A program made the translations under genes and the position numbers. Positions 30,321 to 41,237 of a DNA stretch of 64,000 nt are shown piece by piece. Positions within the stretch are counted from its first letter, which is position 1; every line of letters begins with the position of its first letter. Source of the DNA: Enterovibrio sp. JCM 19048 (GTDB taxonomy: Bacteria > Pseudomonadota > Gammaproteobacteria > Enterobacterales > Vibrionaceae). The stretch covers positions 1 to 64,000 of the forward strand of contig BAXE01000015.1 of the NCBI GenBank assembly GCA_001310415.1, in the 5' to 3' direction. The notes beneath the pieces are model-generated. The model searched no databases, was not told the DNA's origin, and worked only from the letters and a program-made list of their open reading frames with translations.

Positions 30321-31649
30321 ATGTACCTTCCCCAGGAAATCATCAGAAAGAAACGCGACAACGTCGCACTGAGTGCTGATGAAATTAATTTCTTTATCCA
30401 GGGCATTGCCAAAGAGACTGTTTCTGAAGGACAGATCGCGGCTTTTGCCATGGCGGTGTACTTCAATGACATGACCATGGACGAACGTGTGGCACTGACC
30501 TGTGCAATGCGTGATTCCGGCATGGTGATTGACTGGTCACACATGAATTTTGATGGCCCTATCGTCGATAAACACAGTACCGGCGGTGTGGGCGACGTGA
30601 CTTCCCTGATGCTTGGCCCTATGGTGGCGGCATGCGGCGGTTACGTCCCAATGATTTCAGGCCGCGGCCTGGGTCATACCGGCGGTACGCTGGACAAACT
30701 GGAAGCGATTCCGGGCTACAACATCACGCCGACCAATGAGATTTTCGGCAAGGTGACCAAAGAAGCGGGTGTGGCGATTATCGGCCAAACCGGCGATCTG
30801 GCACCGGCGGATAAGCGTGTTTACGCGACCCGTGATGTGACCGCAACCGTGGACAACATCTCACTCATCACCGCATCGATCCTGTCGAAGAAATTGGCAG
30901 CCGGTCTGGAATCGCTGGTGATGGACGTGAAAGTAGGCTCTGGCGCTTTCATGCCGACCTACGAGAAATCTGAAGAGCTGGCGAAATCTATCGTGGCTGT
31001 TGCCAATGGCGCAGGCACCCGCACCAGCTCTTTGCTGACCGACATGAACCAGGTACTGGCTTCAAGCGCAGGTAACGCGCTGGAAGTGAAAGAAGCGGTT
31101 CAGTTCTTGACCGGTGAATACCGCAACCCACGCCTGTACGCCGTTACCATGGCATTGTGCGCGGAAATGCTCACCATCAGCGGTTTGGCAAAAGACAAAG
31201 ACGAAGCGATGAACAAACTGCAAACCGTGCTGGATAACGGCAAGGCGGCAGAGTGCTTCGGCAAGATGGTAGCTGGCCTAGGTGGCCCGCTTGATTTTGT
31301 AGAGAATTACAGCAAGTACCTGGCAACAGCAAACGTAGTGAAACCTGTGTTTGCGGGCACCTCAGGCTTTGTTTCTGCCATGGACACCCGTGCTATTGGC
31401 ATGGCGGTGGTAGGACTGGGTGGCGGCCGCGTGTTGCGAGCGATACCATTGATTATTCTGTGGGCTTCAGCGATGTTATCCGTCTGGGTATGCAGGCTGA
31501 CAGCACCACGCCACTGGCAGTGATTCACGCAAGGATGAAGCGGCTTGGCAACAGGCTGCAGAGCAGCTTCAGGCGGCAATGCAAATTGCTGATACCGCAC
31601 CTGCGGCTACACCTGAAGTGTACTGTCAGATCGGCCACAAGACGTCTAA
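30321..31649 (+). CDS. deoA: DeoA, thymidine phosphorylase (frameshifted 3' end)
   Basis: Releases thymine and deoxyribose-1-phosphate from thymidine. The start [13 protein letters not shown] at 30321 follows GAGG; the glycosyltransferase-family-3 motif KHSTGGVGD and the [17 protein letters not shown] signature are present. A G is missing near 31437 (the text should read [16 protein letters not shown]) and a base near 31530 ([12 protein letters not shown]). A third loss near 31625 would bring the TAA at 31647-31649 into frame, giving 443 residues, the family length. Without it the frame would run to 31722 and overlap deoB, which is less likely. Confidence 0.88.
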
Positions 31650-31660
31650 AGGAGGCGATC

Positions 31661-32880
31661 ATGAAACGCGCGATTATTTTGGTACTGGATTCATTCGGTA
31701 TCGGTGCATCAGCAGATGCTGAGAAGTTCGGTGATGTGGGTGCAAACACCCTGGGTTCTATTGCGAAAGCGTGTGCGGCGGGCAACGCCAACAACGCAGA
31801 CCGCTCTGGCCCACTGTCGCTGCCTAACCTGAACAAACTGGGTCTGGGTAAAGCGTGTGAAGAAGCGTCTGGCTACTTCCCGGAAGGTCTGGATGCCAAC
31901 GCTGAGATCATCGGTGCTTACGGCCATGCGCAAGAGCTGTCGTCGGGTAAAGATACCCCGTCAGGTCACTGGGAAATTGCCGGTGTACCGGTTCTGTTTG
32001 ACTGGGGCTACTTCACTGATAAAGAGAACAGCTTCCCGAAAGAGCTGACCGACCGCATCCTGGCACGTGCTGGCCTGCCTGATTACCTGGGTAACTGCCA
32101 CGCATCAGGCACCCAAATCCTTGACGACCTGGGTGAAGAGCACATGAAAACCGGCCTGCCGATTTTCTACACCTCAGCAGACTCTGTGTTCCAAATCGCG
32201 TGTCATGAAGAAACCTTCGGTCTGGATCGCCTGTTAGAGCTTTGCCAGATCGCCCGTGAAGAGCTGGAAGACTACAACATTGGCCGTGTTATCGCGCGTC
32301 CGTTCATTGGCCCGGGTAAAGGCCAGTTCGAGCGTACCGGTAACCGCCGTGACCTGTCTGTTGAGCCGCCTTCAGCCACTGTGCTGCAAAAGCTGGTTGA
32401 CGAAAAGCAGGGCGAAGTGGTGTCTATCGGTAAGATTGCTGATATCTACGCTAACTGCGGTATCACCCAGAAAGTAAAAGCAACCGGTCTGGAAGCGCTG
32501 TTTGACGCGACCAAAGACCAGATTGCCAAAGCGGGCGACAACAGCATTGTGTTCACCAACTTCGTGGACTTTGACTCCCACTATGGCCACCGTCGTAACG
32601 TGGCAGGTTATGCTGCGGCGCTGGAATATTTTGACGGCCGCCTGCCTGAGATCATGGCAATGCTGCAGGACGATGACATCCTAATCCTGACTGCAGACCA
32701 CGCTGTGACCCAACCTGGGAAGGTACGGATCACACCCGCGAATACATTCCTGTACTGGTGTATGGCAAAAAAGTACCGGCTGGCTCTCTGGGGCGCCGTG
32801 AAACCTTCGCCGATATCGGTCAGACACTGTCAGCGTACTTTGGTACTTCAGACATGGAATACGGGAAAAACTTCCTGTAA
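31661..32880 (+). CDS. deoB: DeoB, phosphopentomutase (1 frameshift)
   Basis: Converts (deoxy)ribose-1-phosphate to the 5-phosphate, linking nucleoside phosphorolysis to DeoC. The alkaline-phosphatase-like fold begins [15 protein letters not shown]; metal ligands are in [10 protein letters not shown] and TADHG. AAAGGAGG precedes the ATG at 31661. A G is missing near 32702 (CACGGCTGT read as CACGCTGT). Because of it the frame runs on into deoD and mimics a deoB-deoD fusion. Repaired length 406 residues, ending MEYGKNFL. Confidence 0.95.
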
Positions 32881-32965
32881 TTCCAAACCCTATTCCGCCA
32901 CAGCGCGCGCTGTGGCCAGAGAAACCTCGGTTAAACGCCGAAATTTGATCAAAAGGAAAGAGAAA

Positions 32966-33691
32966 ATGGCAACTCCACATATCAATGCCGAAATGGGTGA
33001 TTTTGCAGATGTAGTTCTGATGCCGGGCGACCCGCTGCGCGCAAAATACATTGCAGAAACCTTCCTGGAAGACGTTAAGCAAGTTTGTGATGTTCGCAAC
33101 ATGTTCGGTTACACCGGTACTTACAAAGGTCGCAAGATCTCTGTAATGGGCCACGGTATGGGTATCCCTTCATGCTCTATCTACACCACTGAGCTGATCA
33201 AAGACTTCGGCGTGAAGAAAATCATCCGTGTAGGTAGCTGTGGTGCAGTACGTGAAGACGTGAAACTGCGTGAAGTTATCATTGGTGTTGGCGCGTCTAC
33301 TGATGCGAAAATCAACCGTACCCGCTTCAACGGTCACGACTTTGCTGCGATTGCAGACTTCGACATGACCCGTAACGCAGTCGATGCAGCGAAAGCAAAA
33401 GGCATCAACGTACGCGTAGGTAACATCTTCTCTGCAGACCTGTTCTACTCGCCAGAGCCTGCATTCTTCGACACTATGGCGAAGTACGGCATCCTGGGTG
33501 TGGAAATGGAAGCGGCAGGCATCTACGGTGTTGCAGCAGAGTTCGGCGCGAAAGCACTGACTATTTGTACCGTATCTGACCACATCAAGACCGGTGAGCA
33601 AACCACCTCAGAAGAGCGTCAAACCACGTTCAACGAGATGATTGAAATCGCTCTGGAATCTGTACTGCTGGGCGACGCTGAAGAAGCGTAA
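32966..33691 (+). CDS. deoD: DeoD, purine nucleoside phosphorylase
   Basis: 241-residue hexameric-type purine nucleoside phosphorylase. Phosphate contacts [13 protein letters not shown] and RVGSCGAV, the nucleoside-site [10 protein letters not shown] and the catalytic Asp in [11 protein letters not shown] are present. The ATG at 32966 ([13 protein letters not shown]) follows AAAGGAAAGAG. Last gene of the deo operon, closed by a terminator. Intact. Confidence 0.96.
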   Translation: MATPHINAEMGDFADVVLMPGDPLRAKYIAETFLEDVKQVCDVRNMFGYTGTYKGRKISVMGHGMGIPSCSIYTTELIKDFGVKKIIRVGSCGAVREDVKLREVIIGVGASTDAKINRTRFNGHDFAAIADFDMTRNAVDAAKAKGINVRVGNIFSADLFYSPEPAFFDTMAKYGILGVEMEAAGIYGVAAEFGAKALTICTVSDHIKTGEQTTSEERQTTFNEMIEIALESVLLGDAEEA

Positions 33692-33713
33692 GTTCTGCTG
33701 ACAGACAAAGACG

Positions 33714-33741
33714 AAAAAGGATGGCTTCGGCCATCCTTTTT
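33714..33741 (+). terminator. terminator of the deo operon
   Basis: AAAAAGGATGGC and GCCATCCTTTTT form a long stem with a UUCG-like loop, ending in a T-run 23 bp after deoD. Confidence 0.92.
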
Positions 33742-33761
33742 GCTATCTGGGATATTCTCTT

Positions 33762-33797
33762 CCAGTACCCAGTACCCAGTACCCAGTACCCAGTACC
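33762..33797. repeat. heptanucleotide tandem repeat (CCAGTAC)5
   Basis: Five perfect copies of CCAGTAC at 33762-33796, between the converging deoD and ytjB genes. A 7-bp period is not a codon multiple, but the array lies outside coding sequence, starting 20 bp after the deo terminator. Confidence 0.95.
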
Positions 33798-33809
33798 GCT
33801 CTCGCTCTA

Positions 33810-34416
33810 CTAGTCGTTACTCTTCAATAAAAACGTTGAACGCAGCAAATCTTTGCGGTTAGCGAACGTGAAGATCAGCAGGGCGCCGGTCATAATTGCC
33901 ACCAGGATCATCGCGCGCACCAGATTGATGCTTTGCTCAAGGCGGTTTGATGCATCTTTGATCACCTCGCCATGCTCAAGCGTAATGCGCACAAAGCCCA
34001 CCATGTTGTCACTACCGACAATTGGCTCCACCAGTTGCTGGCGGCCAATACTGGCGACAGACAGCGGGGTATTCAGCAGTGAGCTGTTCCAACGGCATAG
34101 CACCGAGCGAGCTAGCCATCAGGTTTCCTTTGATGTCGTAGATGGCGGCATCAAGGATCAGTGGTTCGTCCTGCAGGTGAGCGACCAGCTGCTGGACCGA
34201 CTCAATATCATCGTTGGCAACTGCCGGGTAGGCCGTTGCCGCAGCCTGGCGCAGGATCACCCGCGACAATGACTCCGTCTGGTCGAACAGCATTTTGTAG
34301 TTTCTGTTGTTCAACTGGTTACTGTACATAAACAGCATCATGACGGTTGAAAAACACGCCACCAGAATGATGAACTGCCAAAGCCTCTTCAGGCGTTTTT
34401 TATTGATTTTCAGCAT
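33810..34416 (-). CDS. YtjB/AhpA-family membrane protein (1 frameshift)
   Basis: About 201 residues with an N-terminal membrane helix (LWQFIILVACFSTVMMLFM) and a second one near the C-terminus (LVRAMILVAIMTGALLIF), and a periplasmic domain between. It matches YtjB (Smp), encoded divergently from serB in E. coli as here; its function is poorly known. The start is the ATG at 34416 (MLKINKKRLKR), not the upstream frame. Between about 34080 and 34110 the frame moves by one extra base or two lost bases; the domain continues as RQQLVEPIVGSDNMVGFVRI. Confidence 0.75.
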
Positions 34417-34596
34417 AGGCTTTCCAGGCTCTAGGCGGGAGTGAATACTTTCCCGCGTCAAATCAGCGCCCGCTCAGTTTGCTGTTGTGGCTGGAAAATT
34501 GCAAGCAACCTGCCAGTGTATTGCGCAACTGTGACGGCTGTGATCTGTCGCACTCTTTGATATAGTAGCCTCAGTTTATAAAAAGGAATTTATGCA

Positions 34597-35560
34597 ATGG
34601 ATGCACATTCGGTTTATCCCATCAAAAAGCACGTTAAGTTGCTGAATCGCTTTCCAACCTTGCGCGGTTTCCGCCCCTCCGATTGCCGTCAGGCGGCTGG
34701 ATTTTATTTGGCCCTTTTCTCAGTCCTGCCTGCCTTGATGATTTCTCCTTTCTGCTCGGCGAGCCGGTTGCACCCTTAGCGGGCTGGACCGTTGGCCCGT
34801 ATGAAGTGTTGTTGATGCGTGGTGAGCTGTCGCCGGAGATCGTGGCTCTGGCGGATGCCATGTCACTGGATTGCGCACCACTGGACAATATTCCCAACCT
34901 CTATGAGCCGGGTCTGGCGCTGTTTGATATGGACTCCACGGCGATTCAGATTGAGTGTATCGATGAGATTGCCAAACTGGCGGGCGTGGGCGAGCAGGTG
35001 GCAGAGGTGACTGAGCGCGCCATGCGCGGAGAGCTGGATTTCGAGCAAAGCCTGCGCCAACGGGTGGCAACACTGAAAGGCACGGACATCTCTGTGCTTG
35101 AGCAGGTGCGTGACAATATCCCTTACATGCCGGGCATGAAGCGCCTGACCACCAGCCTGCAGGCACGCGGCTGGAAAGTCGCCATTGCATCCGGCGGTTT
35201 TACCTGGTTTTCCGACAAGCTGAAAAACGACTTGTCCCTGGCGTATGCGGAATCCAATCAGTTGGTGATTGAAAACGGCAAACTGACCGGTGAAGTCGCG
35301 GGCAATGTTGTGGATGCACAGCGTAAGGCTGATATCCTGCGCGATCTGGCAGCAGGTTATGAGCTTACCCCTGCTAACACTTTGGCAGTAGGGGATGGCG
35401 CGAATGATCTCACTATGATGGCTGCGGCAGGCTGGGGATTGCTTACCATGCCAAACCAAAAGTGCAGCAGGCAGCGCAGGTGGCGATCCGTCATGCTGAT
35501 CTGGGTGGTGTACTTTGTGTACTCTCTGCCTCTTTACTGCCCCAGCGTCTGAGCTGGTAA
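34597..35560 (+). CDS. serB: SerB, phosphoserine phosphatase (2 frameshifts)
   Basis: Last step of serine synthesis. HAD phosphatase motifs: the nucleophile Asp in LFDMDSTAIQ, the Ser/Thr motif in VAIASGGFTWF, the Lys/Asp motifs in DAQRKADIL and AVGDGANDLTMM. The start at 34597 (MDAHSVYPIKKH) has AAAAGGA 9 bases upstream. One base is lost near 34680 and one near 35433 (the text should read AAAGLGIAYHAKPKVQQ). Repaired length 321 residues (E. coli 322), ending RLSW. Divergent from ytjB. Confidence 0.94.
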
Positions 35561-35577
35561 AAGCACTGGCATAAAAA

Positions 35578-35599
35578 ACGGGGCTGACGGCCCCGTTTC
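35578..35599. terminator. terminator between serB and PilZ gene
   Basis: ACGGGGC, 5-base loop, GCCCCGT then TTT; an A-run lies upstream, so it can serve the two converging genes. Confidence 0.8.
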
Positions 35600-35615
35600 T
35601 GTTTTCAGGAAAGCA

Positions 35616-37954
35616 TTATCCCATTTCAAGCCGGCGCAGGACTTCCTCGGTGATATCCGTCATTTCGCCAAACGCACACAGGTCGGCAAATTCCATCTCA
35701 AGTTGCCTTGCCCGCTGTGAAGAGAGGTGCATCAGAGACTCCAGCTTTTTCGGTGACAGCCACTTCTCACCGTCTTCCAATGGTTGCACCCAGTTACGCA
35801 CAGCAAAAAATTTACCCCGCTCCCTGGCCTGTGCAATGAAGAGTTTTCGTTCTTCCGGCGTGTCAAAGCTTTCCAGCGGCCTCGCATTGATATCGACAAT
35901 ATTGCCTTCGGTCGTGCAGGTGGCTGCGAGATAAAACTCCTGTTTCACCTGGGTAAGGCGGTTGCGCTGGCGGGTGACGCCATTGATGTATCTCGACAAG
36001 TGCTCCCCAAGCACCGGAGCCAGCGACATCATGCCGGATGCCGCACTCTTATGTAGCAGGCGGCTCAGCTCATCACTTGGGTAGTTGGTGCCTATGGCTG
36101 AAACCTGCAAGGTCTCACCACGGCGCACAATGAAATAAGGTGTAGCAGCGAGCCTTGTCAGCAACATTTGGTGCATGGCCCGGAGCAGCGGCGGTGGTGG
36201 CAGCCTTTCGCTGTCGACCATCAGCCTGTGCTGGTTGTGCTCAATCAGGCGCTGAAGATAGTGACTACGCTGCTGGCTGTTGCGGTTTTTGAGCAGGGCC
36301 AGCTTTACATTGGTTCTGTCTTCACTGATCTGCACGACCTTGTAAGGCACATTGCCCAATGGTGCGTTAGGATCGACCCGCTTTAAGTCATCAAACGTCA
36401 CTGACACCTGTTCCAGCTTGCTGCCGGTGAATGGCTTGTTCAGCTCAAGGTTCAGGCCGTGTGAAGAAAAGTCAATGGTTTTCCCCTGCAGCTCACCGCT
36501 TTGGTGGTGAACCAAGGTGGTACGGGTGCGGTGTTGATAGCGGGGTTCTTTACGCTGTGGCAGCAGGGCAGAGGAAACCGCTTCAACCTTCACAATCGGG
36601 TCGCGGGTATGGACAAAACGGTTCAGGGTTTTGGTCGGTGTCTTGGGCTTTATAGCCAGCCGGAAATCCGGGGTTGCGGTTTCCAGCGTGAGATCCTGCA
36701 CGGTAGCAATGTGCGTTAGTTCATCAATCTGCTGGATATAGCTGGGGCGGCTTCCTGCAGGCGGCGGTTATCTTCGTCATTGATACGCGCCATGGTGACG
36801 CGCAATACCCGCCACGAGGCGCGGCTTGAACCCACGTGCCAAAAAAGGTGGCGTAAGTCCTGATCCAGCTCGGTGGCGCAGGCAGAGAAGAAGAAGGTTT
36901 TGTCGCCATGCTGGTGGCTGAAACAGTAGATAAGAGTTTCGCTGCTGGAAAGGCCATCCATCGCCAAATGTTGCAACCGTTTTGGGCTGAAAAGCTTATC
37001 GATCACCGGCAGGTTGCGCTCGTCATGCCAGTAGTCCCAGATGGCGCGGTTTTGCTCCGTCAGCAGGCTGTAACGCAAATCCCCTTCACAAAAAAACAGC
37101 GGCAGGGAAGGGGTTTGCTCCAAGAATACCTGCTCATAGGCACGGGTGCGGTAAGAGAGGAATTTGTCCTCATTTTCCCGTCGGATATCCTGAGCGCCTT
37201 TCTGCGTTTTTTGTTCAATCACCTCGCCAATCGCATCCGTGCTCGACATCAAACGCAGGCGAAGGCGCTGGAAAGTATCCCCGGAAGCATTCAGTTCCTT
37301 GCCGACAATGCAGTACTCCAGCCCGCTGAACAACTCCGGCAGGTGACATTCATCGCCAAGTTGCGGGAAGTAAACAACCAGTGACGCGCCCACTTCATAG
37401 TGGAACGAGGCAGGAAGCTTCACCTGCATGCCGGAGTGGGAGATATCGACGGTCGAGCCATTGACTTCCGTGCCATCAGAAAGAAATGCCTGGATACGGC
37501 TGGAGATCTGAATGCGGTTTTCGCTGCGCGACAGGTAGTGACCGAAGCGTAGAGGAACGGCGTCCAGCGTATCGAGGGATTCTGTCGCCTTCACTTCACC
37601 ACCCTCGCGTTGCAGCACCCGGTAGCTGTTGGGAGTGTGGTGCAGCTCTTCAAACAGACCAAGGGTCATCTGGCCCTGATAGATATCGATCCGGCGGTGA
37701 TAGAGATTAATGGCAACATCATCCATCCAGTGGTTGGCACCGTGGAGAAAATAGGGGCGGCAGTTACCGGCGACCTTGCCGCGTAAATCCACCGGTTTGC
37801 CACAGGGTGACATCAGACGGCGGATTTCTATCTTAATAAGCAGACGCTGGGGGTTGGTTTCATTGGGTGTCAGCTTGTTAAGCAGCTCGTCAAAGCCGTC
37901 TTTTTCGTGCAGTGGCAGTAGCTGATCATACAGCGCCTTGTCGTGGTCCTTCAT
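35616..37954 (-). CDS. large protein with two PilZ domains (1 frameshift)
   Basis: Reads as two adjacent frames, but one missing C near 36750 joins them (EAAP-SYIQQIDELTHIATV) into one protein of about 779 residues. Both halves have a PilZ-like core with both cyclic-di-GMP motifs: RSENR with DISHSG near residue 170 in the first half, RKEPR with DFSSHG in the second. PilZ proteins bind cyclic-di-GMP and control motility, biofilm or envelope functions. From memory V. cholerae has a PilZ gene (PlzC) beside serB, so this is probably the orthologue. No membrane segment or known output domain is visible. Confidence 0.8.
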
Positions 37955-38080
37955 CTCGGTAAAGTCTGGTAGAATCTTGAAATATTTAACGGCAGAGAAA
38001 GCCGGAAGTTTACCTCCTTTTTACACTTAAGTTCCGAAAAGGTGAGTAAAAATGTATGACATCGCACTTCAGGAGAAACC

Positions 38081-39458
38081 ATGGCGAAAACAAAGCGTGC
38101 CTACGTCTGTAATGACTGCGGAGCTGATTATCCGCGCTGGCAGGGGCAATGCTCGGCCTGTGGGGCGTGGAACACCATTACCGAAGTGAGATTGGCGGCA
38201 TCACCTACCGTTGCGCGCACCGAAAAATATGCCGGTTATGCCGGTGCTACCGAAGCCAAGGTGCAAACCCTGGCGGCGATTGATTTGCAGGAAGTGCCAC
38301 GCTTTACCAGTGGTTTCAAAGAGCTGGACCGCGTGCTGGGCGGCGGGATTGTACCCGGCGCGGCGATATTGATTGGCGGTAACCCGGGTGCCGGTAAAAG
38401 TACCCTGCTACTGCAAACCATGTGCTGGCTGGCAAGCCAGATGCCGACCTGTATGTGACGGGGGAGGAATCATTGCAACAGGTTGCCATGCGCGCTGAGC
38501 GTCTTGGGCTGCCGAAAGACAAGCTGAAAATGCTGTCGGAAACCAATGTGGAAACCATCTGCTCAATTGCCCGTACCGAACAACCGAAAATCATGGTGAT
38601 CGACTCGATTCAGGTGATGCACTGCGCCGATGTGGTCTCTGCACCGGGCAGTGTGGCGCAGGTGCGTGAATCCGCCGCGGCGCTGACCCGTTATGCCAAG
38701 CAGCACAATGTGGCGATATTTATGGTCGGCCACGTCACCAAAGACGGTACGCTGGCAGGCCCGAAAGTGTTGGAGCACTGTATCGACTGTTCAGTCCTGC
38801 TTGATGGCTCCAGTGACAGCCGTTTCCGTACTCTGCGCAGCCACAAGAACCGCTTTGGTGCGGTGAACGAACTGGGCGTATTTGCCATGACCGGGCAGGG
38901 GCTGCGTGAAGTGAGTAACCCTTCGGCGATTTTCCTTTCCCGCGGTGAAGAAGCCACATCAGGAAGTTCCGTGATGGTGCTTTGGGAAGGGACTCGACCA
39001 TTGCTGGTGGAATTGCAGGCGCTGGTGATTATAGCCAGCTTGCAAATCCTCGCCGCGTGGCAGTGGGTCTCGAACAAAATCGTTTGGCGCTGTTGCTGGC
39101 GGTGTTGCATAAACACGGTGGCTTGCAGATGTCCGATCAGGACGTGTTCGTCAACGTGGTTGGCGGTGTGAAGGTGACGGAAACCAGTGCTGACCTTGCG
39201 TTACTGCTGGCGTTGATTTCCAGCTTCCGCGACCGCCCGTTGCCAAAGGATTTGGTCGTGTTCGGTGAGGTGGGTCTGGCCGGTGAAATCCGCCCAGTAC
39301 CGAGCGGACAGGAGCGCCTGATGGAAGCGGCCAAACACGGCTTTACCCGTGCGGTGGTGCCAATGGCCAACGCGCCGAAAAAAGAGATCCCTGGCATGAA
39401 AGTGTATGGCGTAAGCAAATTGTCTGATGCCCTGTCGGTGCTGGATGAGTTTGACTAA
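38081..39458 (+). CDS. radA: RadA, DNA repair helicase-like ATPase (2 frameshifts)
   Basis: DnaB-like hexameric motor that extends D-loops in recombination. The N-terminal zinc finger has CNDCG and CSACG pairs; Walker A is GGNPGAGKST; the RadA KNRFG motif is at about 38848; the C-terminal Lon-like domain follows (VNVVGGVKVTETSADL). One base is lost near 38448 (should read MPT-LYVTGEES) and one near 39028 (should read QALVDYSQLANPRRVA). Repaired length 459 residues (E. coli 460). AGGAGA precedes the ATG. Confidence 0.96.
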
Positions 39459-39492
39459 ACCTTTATTCCGGATAGGAAAAAGTCTAGAAAGG

Positions 39493-39518
39493 AAAAAGGC
39501 GCCGCGGGCGCCTTTTTT
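39493..39518. terminator. terminator between radA and M23 gene
   Basis: AAAAAGGCGCC, loop GCG, GGCGCCTTTTTT: symmetrical A-run and T-run suited to two converging genes. Confidence 0.9.
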
Positions 39519-39522
39519 CATG

Positions 39523-40601
39523 CTATTGATTTTTTTCAGAGTATTTTTTGAGTGGCTTATTGGTTGATGCGTCTTTTTCGCTGGCTTTAGCGTCCACCAC
39601 TGCGGTTGCTTTTGCCGTTACATGACCAGGCTGGGATACCACTTCAGAGGCCAGTTGTACCTGGGTTGCCACCATGCCTTCGACAATTTTCACCAGACTT
39701 GCCCATTTCACTTTGTCTTCCTCTTTGAACAGGGATTCAAAGTTATCTGGTGTCCAGGCGATAAAGCGCTTCGGATTCAACGCACGGCCAAGGAAGCGCA
39801 CTTCATAGTGCAGGTGTGGCCCCGTTGATAGCCCCGTGTTGCCAGACCAGCCAATCAGATCGCCTTTTTTAACGAACTGGCCGGTATTGACGTTAAACTT
39901 GTCGAGGTGCGCATACAGCGTCATAAAGCCAAAGGCATGGTCAATCTTGAGTAGATTGCCATAGCCCTTTTTCTTACTTGGGCGCTTGTATTCCACCACA
40001 CCGTCCGCCGGGGCATAGACGGGCGTACCGATGTCTGCGGTCAAATCCAGTCCAAGGTGAAACTTCTTGTTGCCGGTAACCGGATGGGTGCGTGAGCCGT
40101 AACCTGATGAGCGGCGATAGCTTTCAATCGGCTTACCGCTTGGGATCAGCTGCAGCATGGTCGCTCGCACCGCAGAGTTAATCGCGGCAACATCAAGGCG
40201 CTCCGCCAGTGCACTGCATTCTCAGCATCTTTCTCCAGTCCCAGCACTTCCTCCACGGTCGAAACGCGCTGGGTCAGGTAGTTCAGTTGGCTGTCTTTAT
40301 CTTCAATGATCTGGGCGTACTCTTCTTCCTTGTTGGAAATGAGCTGCTCAAGCTGTTGGCGCTTTTGTTTCAGATCTTCCAGTTGCCCGACCAATGCAGA
40401 GCTTTTTTCTGTCATCGATTTCAGCGTGTCTTCCGCTGCTGTAGAGCGGTGGTTGAGGTAATAGATGGTCGCGATGCTGGCAAAAATACCAATGATCAGG
40501 GTCGCCAGCAGGGAAAGAAGGATTTTCTTCAGCGACGGAGAGAGCACAAAATGGCGAGATCCATTCGCATGGGAAACGGCTATACGTATGTTTTGTGGCA
40601 T
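39523..40601 (-). CDS. M23-family peptidoglycan endopeptidase (1 frameshift)
   Basis: Repaired length about 359 residues. A short cytoplasmic N-terminus leads into a membrane helix (about residues 26-48), a coiled coil (about 55-120), and a C-terminal LytM domain. Zinc ligands are intact: HLGLD, and H-x-H in HLHYEV. Such proteins cut or regulate cutting of peptidoglycan cross-links in the periplasm. One base is lost near 40207; the text should read ERLDVAAINSAVRATMLQL. It resembles the MepM/NlpD group, but the C-terminal tail after the peptidase domain is not one I recognise. Confidence 0.85.
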
Positions 40602-40679
40602 GTTTCTACTACTTCGTAACTATGCACGCTCTCGGAATACGGCGTGCCGACAACTTTACGTTTGGGCAAACTGCCGCGA

Positions 40680-41051
40680 TTATACGATATCTTTCAAATC
40701 TGTCAGTTGTGCAAGTTCGCGATGGAGTAGATCGTCGTTACCCACGTTCAGCTCCACCAGGCGTTTCAAGTGGCTGGCGCTGTCGATATCAATATGGTCG
40801 AGTTGGAAGCGCAGGTACTCACCGCATTCTTGAATCAGCTTGAGCTCCATCGCCAGTTCAATGTCTGAATCATGCAGGCGGAATGAAATGTCGTAGTCCT
40901 TGTCGTTTCCCTCAACCCAGTCAAGTGGGGTTGCGAGCAGCGCGCCTTTCAAGGAAAGGTCGAGCACTTTGGACTGCCACTTTTGCTCTCCTTGCTGGAT
41001 CGTGGCGGGGGTGCGGTACACCACGCGCGAAAATTTGCGACGTTCTGGCAT
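40680..41051 (-). CDS. single-domain PilZ protein
   Basis: 123-residue PilZ protein. The cyclic-di-GMP-binding motifs are complete: RRKFSR at the N-terminus and DLSLKG near residue 31. No membrane segment or other domain is present, so it probably works as a cyclic-di-GMP-dependent adaptor. It lies 78 bp upstream of the M23 gene on the same strand and could be co-transcribed with it, which would tie cell-wall remodelling to cyclic-di-GMP. That link is inference. Intact. Confidence 0.88.
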   Translation of the reverse strand: MPERRKFSRVVYRTPATIQQGEQKWQSKVLDLSLKGALLATPLDWVEGNDKDYDISFRLHDSDIELAMELKLIQECGEYLRFQLDHIDIDSASHLKRLVELNVGNDDLLHRELAQLTDLKDIV

Positions 41052-41193
41052 GTGACAATTCCTTTGATTTATTTACAACCAGTGTAGGAGAGTCGACGCT
41101 ATATCTCTACTTTGGTGTTCCGTCTCCGTGATGTTCTGCGCGTCTTATTTATGATTTTAACAATACATTATGCGGTACCCGATGACGCGCCAT

Positions 41194-41220
41194 AAAAAAA
41201 GGGCCACCGAAGTGACCCTG
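41194..41220 (-). terminator. terminator of ettA
   Basis: On the minus strand AGGGTCAC, TTCG, GTGGCCCT then seven T; the stem has a mismatch. It lies 18 bp after the ettA stop. Confidence 0.85.
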
Positions 41221-41237
41221 ATTCTTATCAGCGGTGA

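Noticed and set aside
31460..33691. A 743-residue frame that looks like a deoB-deoD fusion
   Set aside because: It exists only because a G is missing near 32702 in deoB. After repair deoB stops at 32880 and deoD has its own ribosome site and ATG at 32966.
36701..36730. Two separate PilZ genes with a GTG start at 36701
   Set aside because: The frame upstream of the GTG continues in good protein-like sequence (SYIQQIDELTHIATV) that joins the first half if one C is restored.
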